From positions 1-50,670 of the forward strand of contig NZ_AJXU01000016.1 in NCBI RefSeq assembly GCF_000264315.1: a stretch of 50,670 nucleotides of DNA, in the 5' to 3' direction. The first letter of the stretch is position 1; each line of letters opens with the position of its first letter. Source of the stretch: Rhodanobacter fulvus Jip2. GTDB taxonomy: Bacteria; Pseudomonadota; Gammaproteobacteria; Xanthomonadales; Rhodanobacteraceae. Below are positions 33,633 to 43,400 of the stretch, in pieces. Below the pieces are notes generated by a model, which saw only the letters and a program-made list of their open reading frames with translations, had not been told where the DNA came from and did not search any database. The position numbers and the translations under genes were made by a program.

Positions 33633-35126
33633 TCAGGCCTTGGCAGCGGAGGGCAGGCGCGAAACCAGCCGCAGCGACACCGTCAGGCCTTCCAGCTGGT
33701 AATGCGGCTTGAGGTAGAACTTCGAGGTGTAGTACCCCGGAGCGCCCTCCACTTCCTCCACCACCACCTCGGCCGCCGACAACGGCTTGCGTGCCTTGGT
33801 CTCTTCGCTGGAGTTGGCCGGATCGCCGTCGACGTAGTTGGTGACCCAGTTGGTGAGCCAGCTCTGCATCTGCTCGCGACTGCTGAACGAGCCGATCTTG
33901 TCGCGCACGATGCACTTCAGGTAATGCGCGAAGCGGCAGCAGGCGAACATGTACGGCAGGCGTGCGCCCAGCGCCGCGTTGGCGGTGGCATCCGGATCGT
34001 CGTACTCCTCGGGCTTGTTCAGCGACTGCGCGCTGATGAAGGCCGCCATGTCCGAGTTCTTGCGATGCACCAGCGGCATCAGGCCCATCTTGTCCAGTTC
34101 GGCCGAGCGGCGATCGGTGATCGCGATCTCGGTGGGGCACTTCATGTCCACGCCGCCATCGTCGGTGGGGAACGTATGCGCCGGCAGGCCTTCCACCGCG
34201 CCGCCGGACTCGATGCCGCGGATGCGCGAGCACCAGCCGTAGGCTTTGAACGAGCGGTTGATGTTGACCGCCATCGAGTACGCCGCGTTCTGCCAGGTGT
34301 ACTTGGAGGAATCGGCACCGGCGGTGTCTTCCTCGAAGTTGAATTCCTCGACCGGGTTGGTGGCCGCGCCGTACGGCAGGCGCGACAGCGTGCGCGGCAT
34401 GGCCAGAGCCAGGTACTTGGAATCATCCGATTCGCGCAACGAACGCCAGGCGGCGTAATCGGGCGTGGAGAAAACCTTGGCCAGGTCGCGCGGATTGGAC
34501 AGCTCGTTCCAGCTGTCCATGCCCATCAGCGACGAGTTGGCCGCCGCGATGAACGGCGCGTGCGCCGCCGCCGCCACCTGGGCGATACCGCTCAGCAATT
34601 CCACGTCGGGCGGGCTGTGGTCGAAGTAGTAGTCGCCGACCAGGCAGCCGTACGGCTCGCCGCCAAGCTGGCCGTATTCCTCTTCGTACATCTTCTTGAA
34701 GATCGGGCTCTGGTCCCACGCGGTGCCCTTGTAGCGCTTCAGCGTCTTGCCCAGCTCCTTCTTGGAGATGTTCATCACGCGGATCTTCAGCTGCTGGTCG
34801 GTCTCGGTGTTGTTGACCAGGTGATGCAGGCCGCGCCACGCGCTTTCCAGCTTCTGGAAATCGGCGTGGTGCATGATCTCGTTGATCTGCTCGCTGAGCT
34901 TGCGGTCGATCTCGGCGATGTAGGCGTTGATGGTCTGGGTGACGTCGTCGGAAACGATGTCGGCCTTGCCCAGCACCTGCTCGGCCAGCGTGCGCACGGC
35001 GGATTCGACTTCTTCCTTGGCGCGCTCGCTCTTGGGTTTGAATTCCTTGTTCAGCAGCGCGGCGAAATCGCCCGCTTCGAGGGTTTCGGTGGCGCCGCCC
35101 TGTTCGGCCTGTGTTTCGGTTGCCAT
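33633..35126 (-). CDS. tssC: T6SS contractile sheath large subunit TssC
   Basis: TssC pairs with TssB to form the sheath that drives the Hcp tube. The 497-residue protein starts MATETQAEQGGATETLEAGD. Family features are visible: DRKLSEQINEIMHHADFQKL, SAWRGLHHLVNNTETDQQLK, SPIFKKMYEEEYGQLGGEPY, FVAARLPY-type region GARLPYMFACCRFAHYLK and the C-terminal SKFYLKPHYQLEGL strand. It begins 4 bases after tssB and is followed by hcp. Confidence 0.97.
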   Translation of the reverse strand: MATETQAEQGGATETLEAGDFAALLNKEFKPKSERAKEEVESAVRTLAEQVLGKADIVSDDVTQTINAYIAEIDRKLSEQINEIMHHADFQKLESAWRGLHHLVNNTETDQQLKIRVMNISKKELGKTLKRYKGTAWDQSPIFKKMYEEEYGQLGGEPYGCLVGDYYFDHSPPDVELLSGIAQVAAAAHAPFIAAANSSLMGMDSWNELSNPRDLAKVFSTPDYAAWRSLRESDDSKYLALAMPRTLSRLPYGAATNPVEEFNFEEDTAGADSSKYTWQNAAYSMAVNINRSFKAYGWCSRIRGIESGGAVEGLPAHTFPTDDGGVDMKCPTEIAITDRRSAELDKMGLMPLVHRKNSDMAAFISAQSLNKPEEYDDPDATANAALGARLPYMFACCRFAHYLKCIVRDKIGSFSSREQMQSWLTNWVTNYVDGDPANSSEETKARKPLSAAEVVVEEVEGAPGYYTSKFYLKPHYQLEGLTVSLRLVSRLPSAAKA

Positions 35127-35130
35127 GTGT

Positions 35131-35643
35131 TTACTCTCCGTCCGTGTCGGCGGGCTTGGCCGCCGATACCAGCGATTGCAGCAGTGCGGGGTCGTTGATG
35201 GCCTGGGCGATCAGCTTCTCCGCGCCGGCCTTTCCGTCCATGTAGGTGCTGAGGTTGGCGAGCTGGGTGCGCGCCTCCAGCAGCTTGGCCACGGGGGCGA
35301 CCTTGCGGGCCACGGCGGCGGGGGAGAAGTCGTCCATGCTCTCGAACGTGATGTCCACGTTGAGGTTGCCTTCGCCGGTCAGCGTGTTGGGCACGGCAAA
35401 GGACACGCGCGGCTTCATCGACTGCAGGCGGTTGTCGAAATTGTCGACGTCGATCTCCAGCGCCTTGCGCTCTTCGATCGACGGCAGCTCGCTGTTGTTG
35501 ACGCCGGACAGGTCCGACATCACGCCCATCACGAACGGCACCTGGACCTTTTTCTGCGCGCCATAAACCTCGACGTCGTACTCGATCTGCACGCGCGGCG
35601 CCCGGTTTCTGGCGATGAATTTCTGACTACTCTGCTTGGCCAT
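35131..35643 (-). CDS. tssB: T6SS contractile sheath small subunit TssB
   Basis: The 170-residue protein starts at the ATG at 35643, is preceded by GAGGAGAC-like Shine-Dalgarno sequence, and is the first gene of the long minus-strand operon. It shows the TssB features APRVQIEYDVEVYGAQKKVQ, LPFVMGVMSDLSG-type segment VPFVMGVMSDLSG, DNFDNRLQSMKPRV and FESMDDFSPAAVA. Its C-terminus has a DPALLQSLV helix that contacts TssC and ClpV in related systems. Upstream lies a 370-base space that should hold the operon promoter. Confidence 0.97.
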   Translation of the reverse strand: MAKQSSQKFIARNRAPRVQIEYDVEVYGAQKKVQVPFVMGVMSDLSGVNNSELPSIEERKALEIDVDNFDNRLQSMKPRVSFAVPNTLTGEGNLNVDITFESMDDFSPAAVARKVAPVAKLLEARTQLANLSTYMDGKAGAEKLIAQAINDPALLQSLVSAAKPADTDGE

Positions 35644-36013
35644 GCTTTTTGTCTCCTCGGAGGAAGGGCAACTTGTTCACTGGGCGCAACGTGGCCGGCC
35701 CGTCGGGCGCATGAGCTCGCGGCGGTGCCATGCGACCGTCGCGATGCCCTCGGAAAACCAGCACTTGGTACCCCTTTCAGATGCGTTCACGTCATGCCCG
35801 CCCCGCGGGCTGCGCACGAAGACGCGCACAGCGATGGAACGTGCCGCGGAAGCGATTTCAGACAGAAATGTCGCTCCACCTGTTACTGCGTGGTCGCGTC
35901 GTGAATTTGCTCAGGGCGCCCAGATAGCCGTTTATCTTTCGTTCATAAACAAAAGACGGCCGCAAGAAACGGCCCGCGCGGGGCGCACGCGGCCGGCAGG
36001 CAGACGGGTTGGA
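35644..36013. promoter_or_regulatory. 370-base space upstream of the T6SS operon
   Basis: The longest non-coding stretch of the window lies between lptG and tssB, both on the minus strand. It has no convincing gene. It holds a terminator-like hairpin after lptG (35947-35974) and must hold the promoter for tssB onward. A GGCACG...GC pair on the minus strand near 35831-35846 resembles a sigma-54 site but has the wrong spacing, so the sigma factor cannot be called. Confidence 0.5.
35947..35974 (-). terminator. Probable intrinsic terminator after lptG
   Basis: On the minus strand GGCCG (35974-35970), a 7-base loop and CGGCC (35962-35958 region) form a short GC stem followed directly by gTCTTTTGTTT. 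It lies about 40 bases after the lptG stop. It would isolate the lptFG transcript from the type VI operon. The stem is short, so confidence is moderate. Confidence 0.5.
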
Positions 36014-37105
36014 TCAGGCGTGGCGGCGGAAATAAAGCCAGGCCGCCAGCGCCAGCACGATGGCTGGCAACAGATTGGCCGGCAAGGCGGGCACGCCGTA
36101 GACGGTGCCGAAGTTGACCAGCGCCTGTTGCAGGAAATACCAGCCGATGGCCAACAGCATGCCCACGAACATGCGTTTGCCGAGGCCGCCGGAGCGCAGC
36201 GTGCCGAACGCGAACGGCATCGCGCACAACACCAGCACCAGCACGTTGAGCGGATACAGGGCACGGCCCCAGAACGCCACGGCGTAGCTGCCGGGGCTTT
36301 CGCCGTTGCGCTCCTTGTAGGCCATGTTGCCGAGCAGATCCCGCATCGACAGGTATTGCGGCTGGATCATGTTCTGCGCCAGCACCTGCGGGTCCAGGCT
36401 CGACTGCCACGACTGGGTGTCGCTCTTGCGCGTGTGCACGCCCTGCGTATCCAGCACGCTGCTGCGCACGTCGTGCAGCATCCACTGGCTGCCTTCGTGC
36501 TCGGCCGTGCGCGCCCAGTCGAAGCGGCTGAGCCGGCCGTCGTCGGTCATGGTGAACACGCGGACGTCCGCCAGTTGCACGGTGCCCCGGGCGCTCAGCA
36601 TGGCCGCCTTGGCATTGATGATGTTGTTGCCGTCGCGCGCCCACAGGCCGCTGTTGGTGGCCATGCCGAGGTTGCCAGCCTTCAGCCGCAACTGCATCGC
36701 CTGCGCCTGCTGGTCGCCCCACGGCGCGGCCGTCTCGCCCAGCACCACCACGCCCACGATCAGCACCCCGATCACCCCGGCGGCCGATGCGGCGATGCGC
36801 AATCGCGACATGCCCGCCGCCCGCAACGCGGTCAGTTCACCCGTCGACGCCAGCCCACCCAGACCCAGCAAGCCGCCGATCAGGGCGGCATTGCCGAACA
36901 TCTCGTAGGCGCGGCGGGGAAAGGTCACCAGCACGTAGACGATGGCGTTGTTGAGCGTGTAGCCATTCTTGCCCACGTTGTGCAGCTGGCGCACCAACTG
37001 GGTCATGGCATCGAAACCGGTCAGCACCAGCCACACCATCAGCAGCGAGCCGAGCACGCTCATGCCCACCAGCCGGTCGACCCGCTTGATCGTGAACGTG
37101 CTCAT
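36014..37105 (-). CDS. lptG: LPS export ABC transporter permease LptG
   Basis: LptG is one of two permeases of the LptB2FGC complex, which extracts lipopolysaccharide from the inner membrane. The chosen ATG at 37105 overlaps the lptF stop (ATGA), giving 363 residues beginning MSTFTIKRVDRLVGMSVLGS. A longer frame to 37207 only reads lptF out of frame. Membrane segments appear near residues 15-35, 60-80, 105-120 and three more after a central beta-jellyroll domain, with LSMRDLLGNM just before the second block. The C-terminus ends AAWLYFRRHA. Confidence 0.95.
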   Translation of the reverse strand: MSTFTIKRVDRLVGMSVLGSLLMVWLVLTGFDAMTQLVRQLHNVGKNGYTLNNAIVYVLVTFPRRAYEMFGNAALIGGLLGLGGLASTGELTALRAAGMSRLRIAASAAGVIGVLIVGVVVLGETAAPWGDQQAQAMQLRLKAGNLGMATNSGLWARDGNNIINAKAAMLSARGTVQLADVRVFTMTDDGRLSRFDWARTAEHEGSQWMLHDVRSSVLDTQGVHTRKSDTQSWQSSLDPQVLAQNMIQPQYLSMRDLLGNMAYKERNGESPGSYAVAFWGRALYPLNVLVLVLCAMPFAFGTLRSGGLGKRMFVGMLLAIGWYFLQQALVNFGTVYGVPALPANLLPAIVLALAAWLYFRRHA

Positions 37106-38217
37106 GCGTTGTCCGCCGCGGGCCGCAAGGCGGCGATTTTCCGTGGGCTGTACTGCTTCCACAGCAACCATGCCGCGAGCAGCACCACCAGCAGATGCAG
37201 CCCCCACAACGGCGCCTGGTTGTGCCAGTGGTCCTTGCCGATCTGCGCGCGGCCCATCGCCAGCAGCAGGTAGTACAGGTAGAAGAGGATCACCGCCAGC
37301 AGCAGCCGGCCGTAGCGCGGTTCACGCGGGTTCTGCCGTGACAGTGGTACCGCCAGCAGCAACAGCACCAGGGTCAATGCCGGCGCATTGGAGCGCCAGG
37401 CAAACTCGGCACGCGCGTCGGGGGCGTCGGTGCGGGCCAGCGTCCAGCTGTCCAGCGCATGCACGGGGTCATCGTCGTCATCGCCCTGCACGTCGGAAAG
37501 CGCGGTGTCGTTGCGCGCGTAGTGCATGCTGCGCCAGTCATCCGTGCCCAGCGGAATGTCGTATTGCCAGCCCTGCTTGAAGGCGATGAAGCGATTGCCG
37601 CCATCGCTTTCCTGGTACAGCTGGCCGCTGGCCGCGCTGACCAGCTTGATGTGCGGCTGGCCGTCGCCGTCGCGCTGCGTGGCCACGAACGTACGCCCCA
37701 GCTGGCTGCCGTCGCGGTTCAGACTCTCGACGAAAATGATGCCGCCCTTGCCCGGCAGATCGGTGAAGCGGCCTGCATCCAGCCCCACCGCGATCACCGA
37801 ACGGTTCGCCGCGGCCACCATCATGTCGCTGGTGCGCACCGCCCACGGCCCCAGCCACAGCGACACCACGGCGGTGATCAATACCAGCACGCCGCTCAGC
37901 AACAGCACGGGTTTCAACAAGCCGCTCGCGCCCATGCCCGACGACGCCAGCACGTGCATCTCGCTTTCGCGGTACATCCGGCCCAGTCCCATCAGCACGC
38001 CGATGAAGCTGGCCAGCGGCAACATGTTGGTGAGGCCGTCGAGCGTGCGCAGCCCCAGCACCTGGAACATCACGCTGGCCGGAAAGCTGCCGCCGGCCAC
38101 TTGCTGCAGCACGCGGGCGAACGCGCTGCCGGCCACGATCACCAGCAACACCACCACGGTGGCGGCCACGGTTTGCGCCAGTTCACGCAGGAAATAGCGG
38201 TCGAGGATGCTCAGCAT
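37102..38217 (-). CDS. lptF: LPS export ABC transporter permease LptF
   Basis: The 371-residue protein starts at the ATG at 38217 with MLSILDRYFLRELAQTVAAT, the conserved LptF opening; a frame to 38322 exists but runs over the promoter region shared with pepA. Six membrane segments flank a periplasmic jellyroll domain, with MLPLASFIGVLMGLGRMYRE and AVPLSRQNPREPRYGRLLLA as typical family sequences. It is divergent from pepA, with 98 bases between the start codons, an arrangement common in gammaproteobacteria. Confidence 0.95.
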   Translation of the reverse strand: MLSILDRYFLRELAQTVAATVVVLLVIVAGSAFARVLQQVAGGSFPASVMFQVLGLRTLDGLTNMLPLASFIGVLMGLGRMYRESEMHVLASSGMGASGLLKPVLLLSGVLVLITAVVSLWLGPWAVRTSDMMVAAANRSVIAVGLDAGRFTDLPGKGGIIFVESLNRDGSQLGRTFVATQRDGDGQPHIKLVSAASGQLYQESDGGNRFIAFKQGWQYDIPLGTDDWRSMHYARNDTALSDVQGDDDDDPVHALDSWTLARTDAPDARAEFAWRSNAPALTLVLLLLAVPLSRQNPREPRYGRLLLAVILFYLYYLLLAMGRAQIGKDHWHNQAPLWGLHLLVVLLAAWLLWKQYSPRKIAALRPAADNA

Positions 38218-38315
38218 GCGATAAACTAACCCGCTCTCCAGCCGTGCCCAGACCGGCCGGCAAACCGCGAGTTTAGCCTGTCCGGCCCGCGCCGGGCCCA
38301 CACAGGAATCTTCCG

Positions 38316-39800
38316 ATGACATTGCAGTTCAGCCTGGGCGCCGCCGCGCCCGAAACCGTCGACAGCGCCTGCGTGGTGGTCGGCGTGTACGAACACGGCG
38401 TGCTCAGCAGCGCGGCGGCACAGGTCGATGCCGCGGCTGAAGGCGTCATCAAGCGCCAGCTGGAAAGCGGCGACATCAGCGGCAAGGCCGGCGACTGCGT
38501 GGTGCTTTTCGCGCCGGCGGGCATCGCCGCGAAACGCGTGCTGGTGGTGGGCCTGGGTGCGCAGAAGTCGTTCGATGGCGCGCGCTTCCGCAAGGCCTGC
38601 ATGGATGCGGCGCGTGCGCTGGCAAAGCTGCCGGTGGTCGAAGCCGTGTCATATCTCACCGAACTGGACGTGCCCGGTCGCGACAGCGCCTGGCGCGTAC
38701 GCATCGCCGCGCTGGCGGCCGATTACGCCGCCTATCGTTACACCGCCACCTTCAAGCCGCGCGACAAGAGCCCGCTGCCCAAGCTGGGCACGCTCACCTT
38801 CGCTGCCGGCGACGATGCCCAGCGTGGACTGGAGCAGGCGTGCGCCATCGCCGAGGGCGTGCGCTTCGCCCGCGACCTGGCCAACCTGCCGCCGAACATC
38901 TGCAACCCCATCCATATCGCCGAACAGGCGCAGGCCTTCGCCAACGGGCAGGCGCAGGTCAGCTGCACCGTGCTCGATGAAGTCGAGATGGAGAAACTGG
39001 GCTTCGGTTCATTGCTGGCAGTGGCGCGCGGCTCGGTCAACAAGCCGCGGCTGATTGCGCTGGAATACAAGGGCGGCAGCGAGGGCGACAAGCCCTACGC
39101 GCTGGTCGGCAAGGGCGTCACCTTCGACTCCGGCGGCATCAGCCTGAAACCCGGCGCCGGCATGGAGGAAATGAAATTCGACATGGGCGGCGCCGCCGGC
39201 GTGCTGGGCGCGTTCGTGGCCGCGGTGAAGATGGGCCTGAAGCTCAACCTGGTCTGCGTGGTGCCCAGCGTGGAGAACATGCCCGGCGGCGACAGCTACC
39301 GCCCCAGCGACGTGCTGACCAGCCTGTCCGGCCTCACCATCGAAGTGCTCAACACGGACGCCGAAGGCCGGCTGATCCTGTGCGATGCGCTGACCTGGAC
39401 GGCGCAGCAGTTCAAGCCGCAGGCCATGGTCGACGCGGCCACGCTCACCGGCGCCTGCGTGGTGGCGCTGGGCAAGCACGCCAGCGGCCTGATGAGCAAG
39501 CACGACGACCTGGCCGCCGAACTGCTGGCCGCCGGCGAGGAAACTCTCGACCGCGCCTGGCGCCTGCCGCTGTGGGACGACTACCAGAGCCAACTCGACT
39601 CCGGCTTCGCCGATGTCGCCAACATCGGCGGCAAGAGCGCCGGCGCCGTCACCGCCGGCTGCTTCCTGTCGCGCTTCACCGAAGGCCAGCGCTGGGCCCA
39701 CCTCGACATCGCCGGCACCGCCTGGGACGACGGCCGCAAGGGCCTGGCCACGGGGCGGCCGGTGGCGTTGCTGGCGCAGTGGCTGTTGGACCGGGAATAG
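38316..39800 (+). CDS. pepA: Leucyl aminopeptidase PepA
   Basis: PepA is a hexameric dizinc M17 peptidase that removes N-terminal residues; in Escherichia coli it also binds DNA in Xer recombination and carAB control. The 494-residue protein starts at the ATG at 38316, eight bases after an AGGA ribosome binding site. It carries the signature [10 protein letters not shown] and the metal-binding [16 protein letters not shown], with Lys and Asp ligands in place. The C-terminal part has [20 protein letters not shown] and [11 protein letters not shown], as expected. holC follows after a repeat-filled space. Confidence 0.97.
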   Translation: MTLQFSLGAAAPETVDSACVVVGVYEHGVLSSAAAQVDAAAEGVIKRQLESGDISGKAGDCVVLFAPAGIAAKRVLVVGLGAQKSFDGARFRKACMDAARALAKLPVVEAVSYLTELDVPGRDSAWRVRIAALAADYAAYRYTATFKPRDKSPLPKLGTLTFAAGDDAQRGLEQACAIAEGVRFARDLANLPPNICNPIHIAEQAQAFANGQAQVSCTVLDEVEMEKLGFGSLLAVARGSVNKPRLIALEYKGGSEGDKPYALVGKGVTFDSGGISLKPGAGMEEMKFDMGGAAGVLGAFVAAVKMGLKLNLVCVVPSVENMPGGDSYRPSDVLTSLSGLTIEVLNTDAEGRLILCDALTWTAQQFKPQAMVDAATLTGACVVALGKHASGLMSKHDDLAAELLAAGEETLDRAWRLPLWDDYQSQLDSGFADVANIGGKSAGAVTAGCFLSRFTEGQRWAHLDIAGTAWDDGRKGLATGRPVALLAQWLLDRE

Positions 39801-39883
39801 AGAATAGGGAATAGGGAATGGGAAAAGCCGGGCCGGCTGCGGGGTTGTTGTTTACTATTCCCCATTCCCTATTCTCGATTCCC
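39793..39883. repeat. Imperfect inverted repeat with GGGAATA-type heptamers between pepA and holC
   Basis: The left arm (39793-39822) is built from gggaata/gggaatg units and overlaps the pepA stop codon. The outer 20 bases pair with the end of the right arm (39855-39883) with one mismatch. It probably forms a hairpin in the mRNA between the two genes. The heptamer resembles the GGGATTC unit found in hairpins further right. Confidence 0.8.
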
Positions 39884-39890
39884 TGCATCC

Positions 39891-40310
39891 ATGCGCGCCG
39901 ATTTCTACCTGATCGACAAACCCCGCTTCCGCGAGCAGCCGTTGTTGCTGGTCTGCGAGCTGACCAAGAAGGCGTTTGCCGCGCAGCAGCCGCTGTTGAT
40001 CCTGACCCGCGACTTCGCCCAGGCCGAGGCGGTCGACGAATTGCTGTGGTCGTTCGACGAGGACAGTTTCATCCCGCACCAGTTGGCCGGTGACGAGGAT
40101 GACGCGACCACTGCGGTGCTGATCGTGCCGCTGGGCCTGGAAACCACCGACCGACCGCTGGTGCTGAACCTGCGCGACGCCTGCGCGCCCGGCAACTACC
40201 AGCGCGTGCTGGAGGTGGTGCCCGCCGACCCGTCCGCACGCGAGGGTTCGCGCACGCGCTGGAAGGAATACCAGCGGCGCGGCTTCGAGGTACGCAAGTT
40301 CGACATGTAG
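39891..40310 (+). CDS. holC: DNA polymerase III chi subunit HolC
   Basis: Chi links the clamp loader to single-stranded DNA-binding protein. The 139-residue protein starts at the ATG at 39891 (MRADFYLIDKPRFREQPLLL). It has the family features CELTKKAFAAQQPLLIL, DELLWSFDEDSFIPHQLAGD and RWKEYQRRGFEVRKFDM near the end. The pepA-holC order is typical in gammaproteobacteria, where valS often follows; here a REP-like repeat and a divergent sensor kinase gene follow instead. Confidence 0.94.
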   Translation: MRADFYLIDKPRFREQPLLLVCELTKKAFAAQQPLLILTRDFAQAEAVDELLWSFDEDSFIPHQLAGDEDDATTAVLIVPLGLETTDRPLVLNLRDACAPGNYQRVLEVVPADPSAREGSRTRWKEYQRRGFEVRKFDM

Positions 40311-40321
40311 GCCTCAAGCGC

Positions 40322-40442
40322 TGTGGGAGCGACTTCAGTCGCGATGCCTTTTCACGGGATTCGGGATTCGGGATTCGGGATTCGGGATTCGGGATTCGGG
40401 ATTGGAAAAGTCGAAAGCATCGCGACTGAAGTCGCTCCCACA
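40322..40442. repeat. REP-like hairpin, 26-bp perfect inverted repeat with seven GGGATTC heptamers in the loop
   Basis: The left arm (40322-40347) and right arm (40417-40442) are perfect 26-base reverse complements starting TGTGGGAGCGACTTCAGTCG. The loop contains six exact and one altered copy of GGGATTC (40356-40404). The same arms occur at 45679-45754 and 48373-48466. It lies between the converging ends of holC and the sensor kinase gene and may act as a bidirectional transcript end. Confidence 0.9.
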
Positions 40443-40468
40443 CAACGAGCCTCCCGCCGACCGACCCA

Positions 40469-43400
40469 TCAGCCGGGCTCGATTTCCTCGAGATCGATAT
40501 TGGCGTAACAGATCAACGCCGCGGCCAGCTGTTCACCGGTCACCGGCTTGCGCAGGAAGCCGTCCATGCCCGCGGCGCGCGCCAGCGCCTCGTCCTCGCT
40601 GCCCGAGCGCGCGGTCACCGGCACGATCGGCAGGCGCCGACCGGCGCCCTCGCGCTGGCGGATCAGCCGCGCGATCTGGAAACCGTCCACGCCGGGCAGG
40701 TCCAGATCCAGCAGCACCACGTCGAAGCGCGAGTGCGGCAGTTCGGCCAGCGCCGCCAGACCGTTGTCCACGTGGCAGACCTGATGCCCCTGCTGCTCCA
40801 GCAATCCGCGCAACACGGCGGCCACGATGGTGTCGTCTTCCACCAGCAGGATACGGCGCGCACGATCGCCGTCGACCGTCGTGACAGGAACCGCTGGCGG
40901 CGGCTCGGGCAGCGGCAGGCGCACGCGGAAGGTGCTGCCGTGCGCCATCCGCGATTCCAGCTCGATGCTGCCGCCCATCATGTCGGCCAGTTCGCGGCAG
41001 ATGGCCAGGCCCAGCCCGCTGCCGGCGCGCCGCTGCGGTCCCGCTTCCTGCTCGAACCGTTCGAACAGGCGCGCCTGGCTGGCCTCGGGGATGCCGGGGC
41101 CGGTGTCGCTGATGCTGAAAAGCAGGCCATCGGCCGAGCGTTGCGCCCGCACCGTCACGCTGCCGCGCTGGGTGAACTTCAACGCGTTGTTGGCGAGGTT
41201 GAGCAGGATCTGCTTGACCCGCACCGCGTCGCCGACCACCCGTTCGGGCAGGTCGTCATCCACCTGCAGCACGAAGCGCAGGCCCTTGGCCTGTGCCAGC
41301 CCCTGCTCCAGTTGCGCCACGTCGGTGACCAGCTGGCGCGGGTCGAACGGCGCCAGCTCCAGCTCCAGCCGGCCGGCCTCGATGCGGGCCAGGTCCAGCG
41401 CGTCGTTGAGCAGCTTCAGCAACATGCCGCCGGAGCGCTGCATGGCTTGTGCGTAGTCGTGCTGTTGCGCGTTGAGTGGCGTACTCAGCAGCAGCTCCGC
41501 CATGCCCATCACGCCGGTCATCGGCGTGCGTATCTCGTGGCTGAGCGTGGCCAGAAACTGTGTCTTGGCCGCACTGGCCTGCTCGGCCAGTTCGCGCTGC
41601 TGCTCGATGAGCTGCAGGCGATAGCGCTGCGCCATGCGGTTGCGCCACCCGCGCAGACCCAGGCCGCCCACCAGCACCAGCACTGCCACATAGATCGCCC
41701 ATGCCCACCAGCGCGCCCACGGTGGCGCCTGCACGTGGATGCGCAGCGGCGTGGCCAGGTGTCCCCACACGCCGCTCGGGCCGGCGGCCATCACCTCGAG
41801 CGTGTAATCGCCTGCCGGCAGGCCGGCAAAATCGCGCTCGCCACGATGGTCCACGTCCACCCAGTTGGTGTCGAAGCCGGTCAATTTGAAGCGGTAGCGA
41901 TTGGCCTCCGGGTTGACGTAGGAGGCCACGCGCACTTCCACGCGCAGATCGCGGTCGCGCCAGTGCAACGGCACCACGGAACCATCCCGTGGCAGCGCGT
42001 GGATGGCGCCATCACGTTGCACGTTCAGGCTGGCCAGGGTCACCTGCGGTGGTGAACCGGCGGGCACCGACGCGGGGAAAAGCGCCGGCTGGAACGCCAC
42101 CACGCCACCGCTGTTGGCGGCAAACATCATCCCGTTGGATGCGACCGCCACGGCGCCACTGTTGAACTCCACATTCGACAAGCCTTGCGCCGGACCAAAC
42201 GATTTCAGCTGGCGGTCGTCCTTGCCGAGCCGCCACAAGCCGGGATTGGCAAACAGCCAGAAGTTCCCGCTGCGGTCGATCCGCAGGTCGGCCAGCACCG
42301 ACGCGAACGGCTTCGCGCTGATGTCGACGCTGTCGTCGCGCCGGGCCTTGCCGTCGGCGTAGCGGTAATGGTCGAGGCTGCTGCGCGTCACCAGCCAGAA
42401 GCCACCGGCATCGCGCGCAAACGTGAGGATTTCATGCCTGGGCACGCCGGCAACCAGCAGCATCCGCTGCGACGCCGGATCCCAGCGCCGCAACCCGTCG
42501 GCGCTGGCGTACCACGGCCCATCGGCGTAGCAGCCGATCTGGTCGACGGCCACCGAATCGTCGGTAGGGTCCTCCATCGGTATTTTCGCTATGGCGCGAC
42601 TGTCGGCGTCGATGGCGAAGACGCCACCGCCCCAGGCCGCCACGTAGATGCGGCCATCGGTGGCGGCGCAAAGCATCACCGGCCGCATGATGCCGGCCTT
42701 GCGGATATCGATGGGCGACAGCTTGCCGTGATCGAACAGATGCAGTTCGCCCGGGCTGGCGATCCACAGGCGCCCGCGCAGATCCTCCGCCAGCCACACG
42801 ATCTGCCCACGCACGCCGCGCACCACGTGCTGGACCTTGCCGGTGGTGGCGTCCAGCTTGTCGACCCAGCCGTTTTCGCCGCCCACCCACAGCTGGCCGT
42901 CGCGCGCCAGCAGGATCGCCGACGCGGCGATGTTGGACAGGCTGGTCGGATCGTCCGGCACATGGGTGAAACGGGCGAAGCCGTTCCAGTCCGGCGGCAG
43001 GTAGGCGACGCTCGATTGCTCGAAGGTGATCCACAGGCCGCCTTCGTGATCCAGCGCGGTCTGCCAGATCTTGCTGCCGGGCAGCCCGCCCGGCAACAGC
43101 GGCTGGCCGGCGATGGCCTGCAGCCTGCCGTCGCCCGTATCCAGCAGCAGGCCATCCATGGTGCCGATCCACAACCGCCCCTGCGCGTCGCGCGTGCTGC
43201 TGGGAATGCGCCGGGCGGCCAGCGCCTTGTTCGCCACGGGGCGCGCCACGCCGTCGCTGCCAATGACCAGCAACCCGCCGGTCATCGACACCCGAACCTC
43301 GCCGTGGCCGCCTTCGATGTGCCAGGCCATGCCGACGTCGCCCTCGAAGGACGGATCGATCGGCACCCGGCTGATGGTGCCGTCGCCGTGACGCAGGAAG

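Noticed and set aside
35831..35846. Possible sigma-54 promoter upstream of tssB
   Set aside because: The minus strand has GGCACG followed by GC, but the spacing between the GG and GC elements is one base too long and the TTGC block is poor.
40356..40404. GGGATTC array as a CRISPR or coding repeat
   Set aside because: The unit is only 7 bases with no spacers, and it lies in the loop of an intergenic hairpin.
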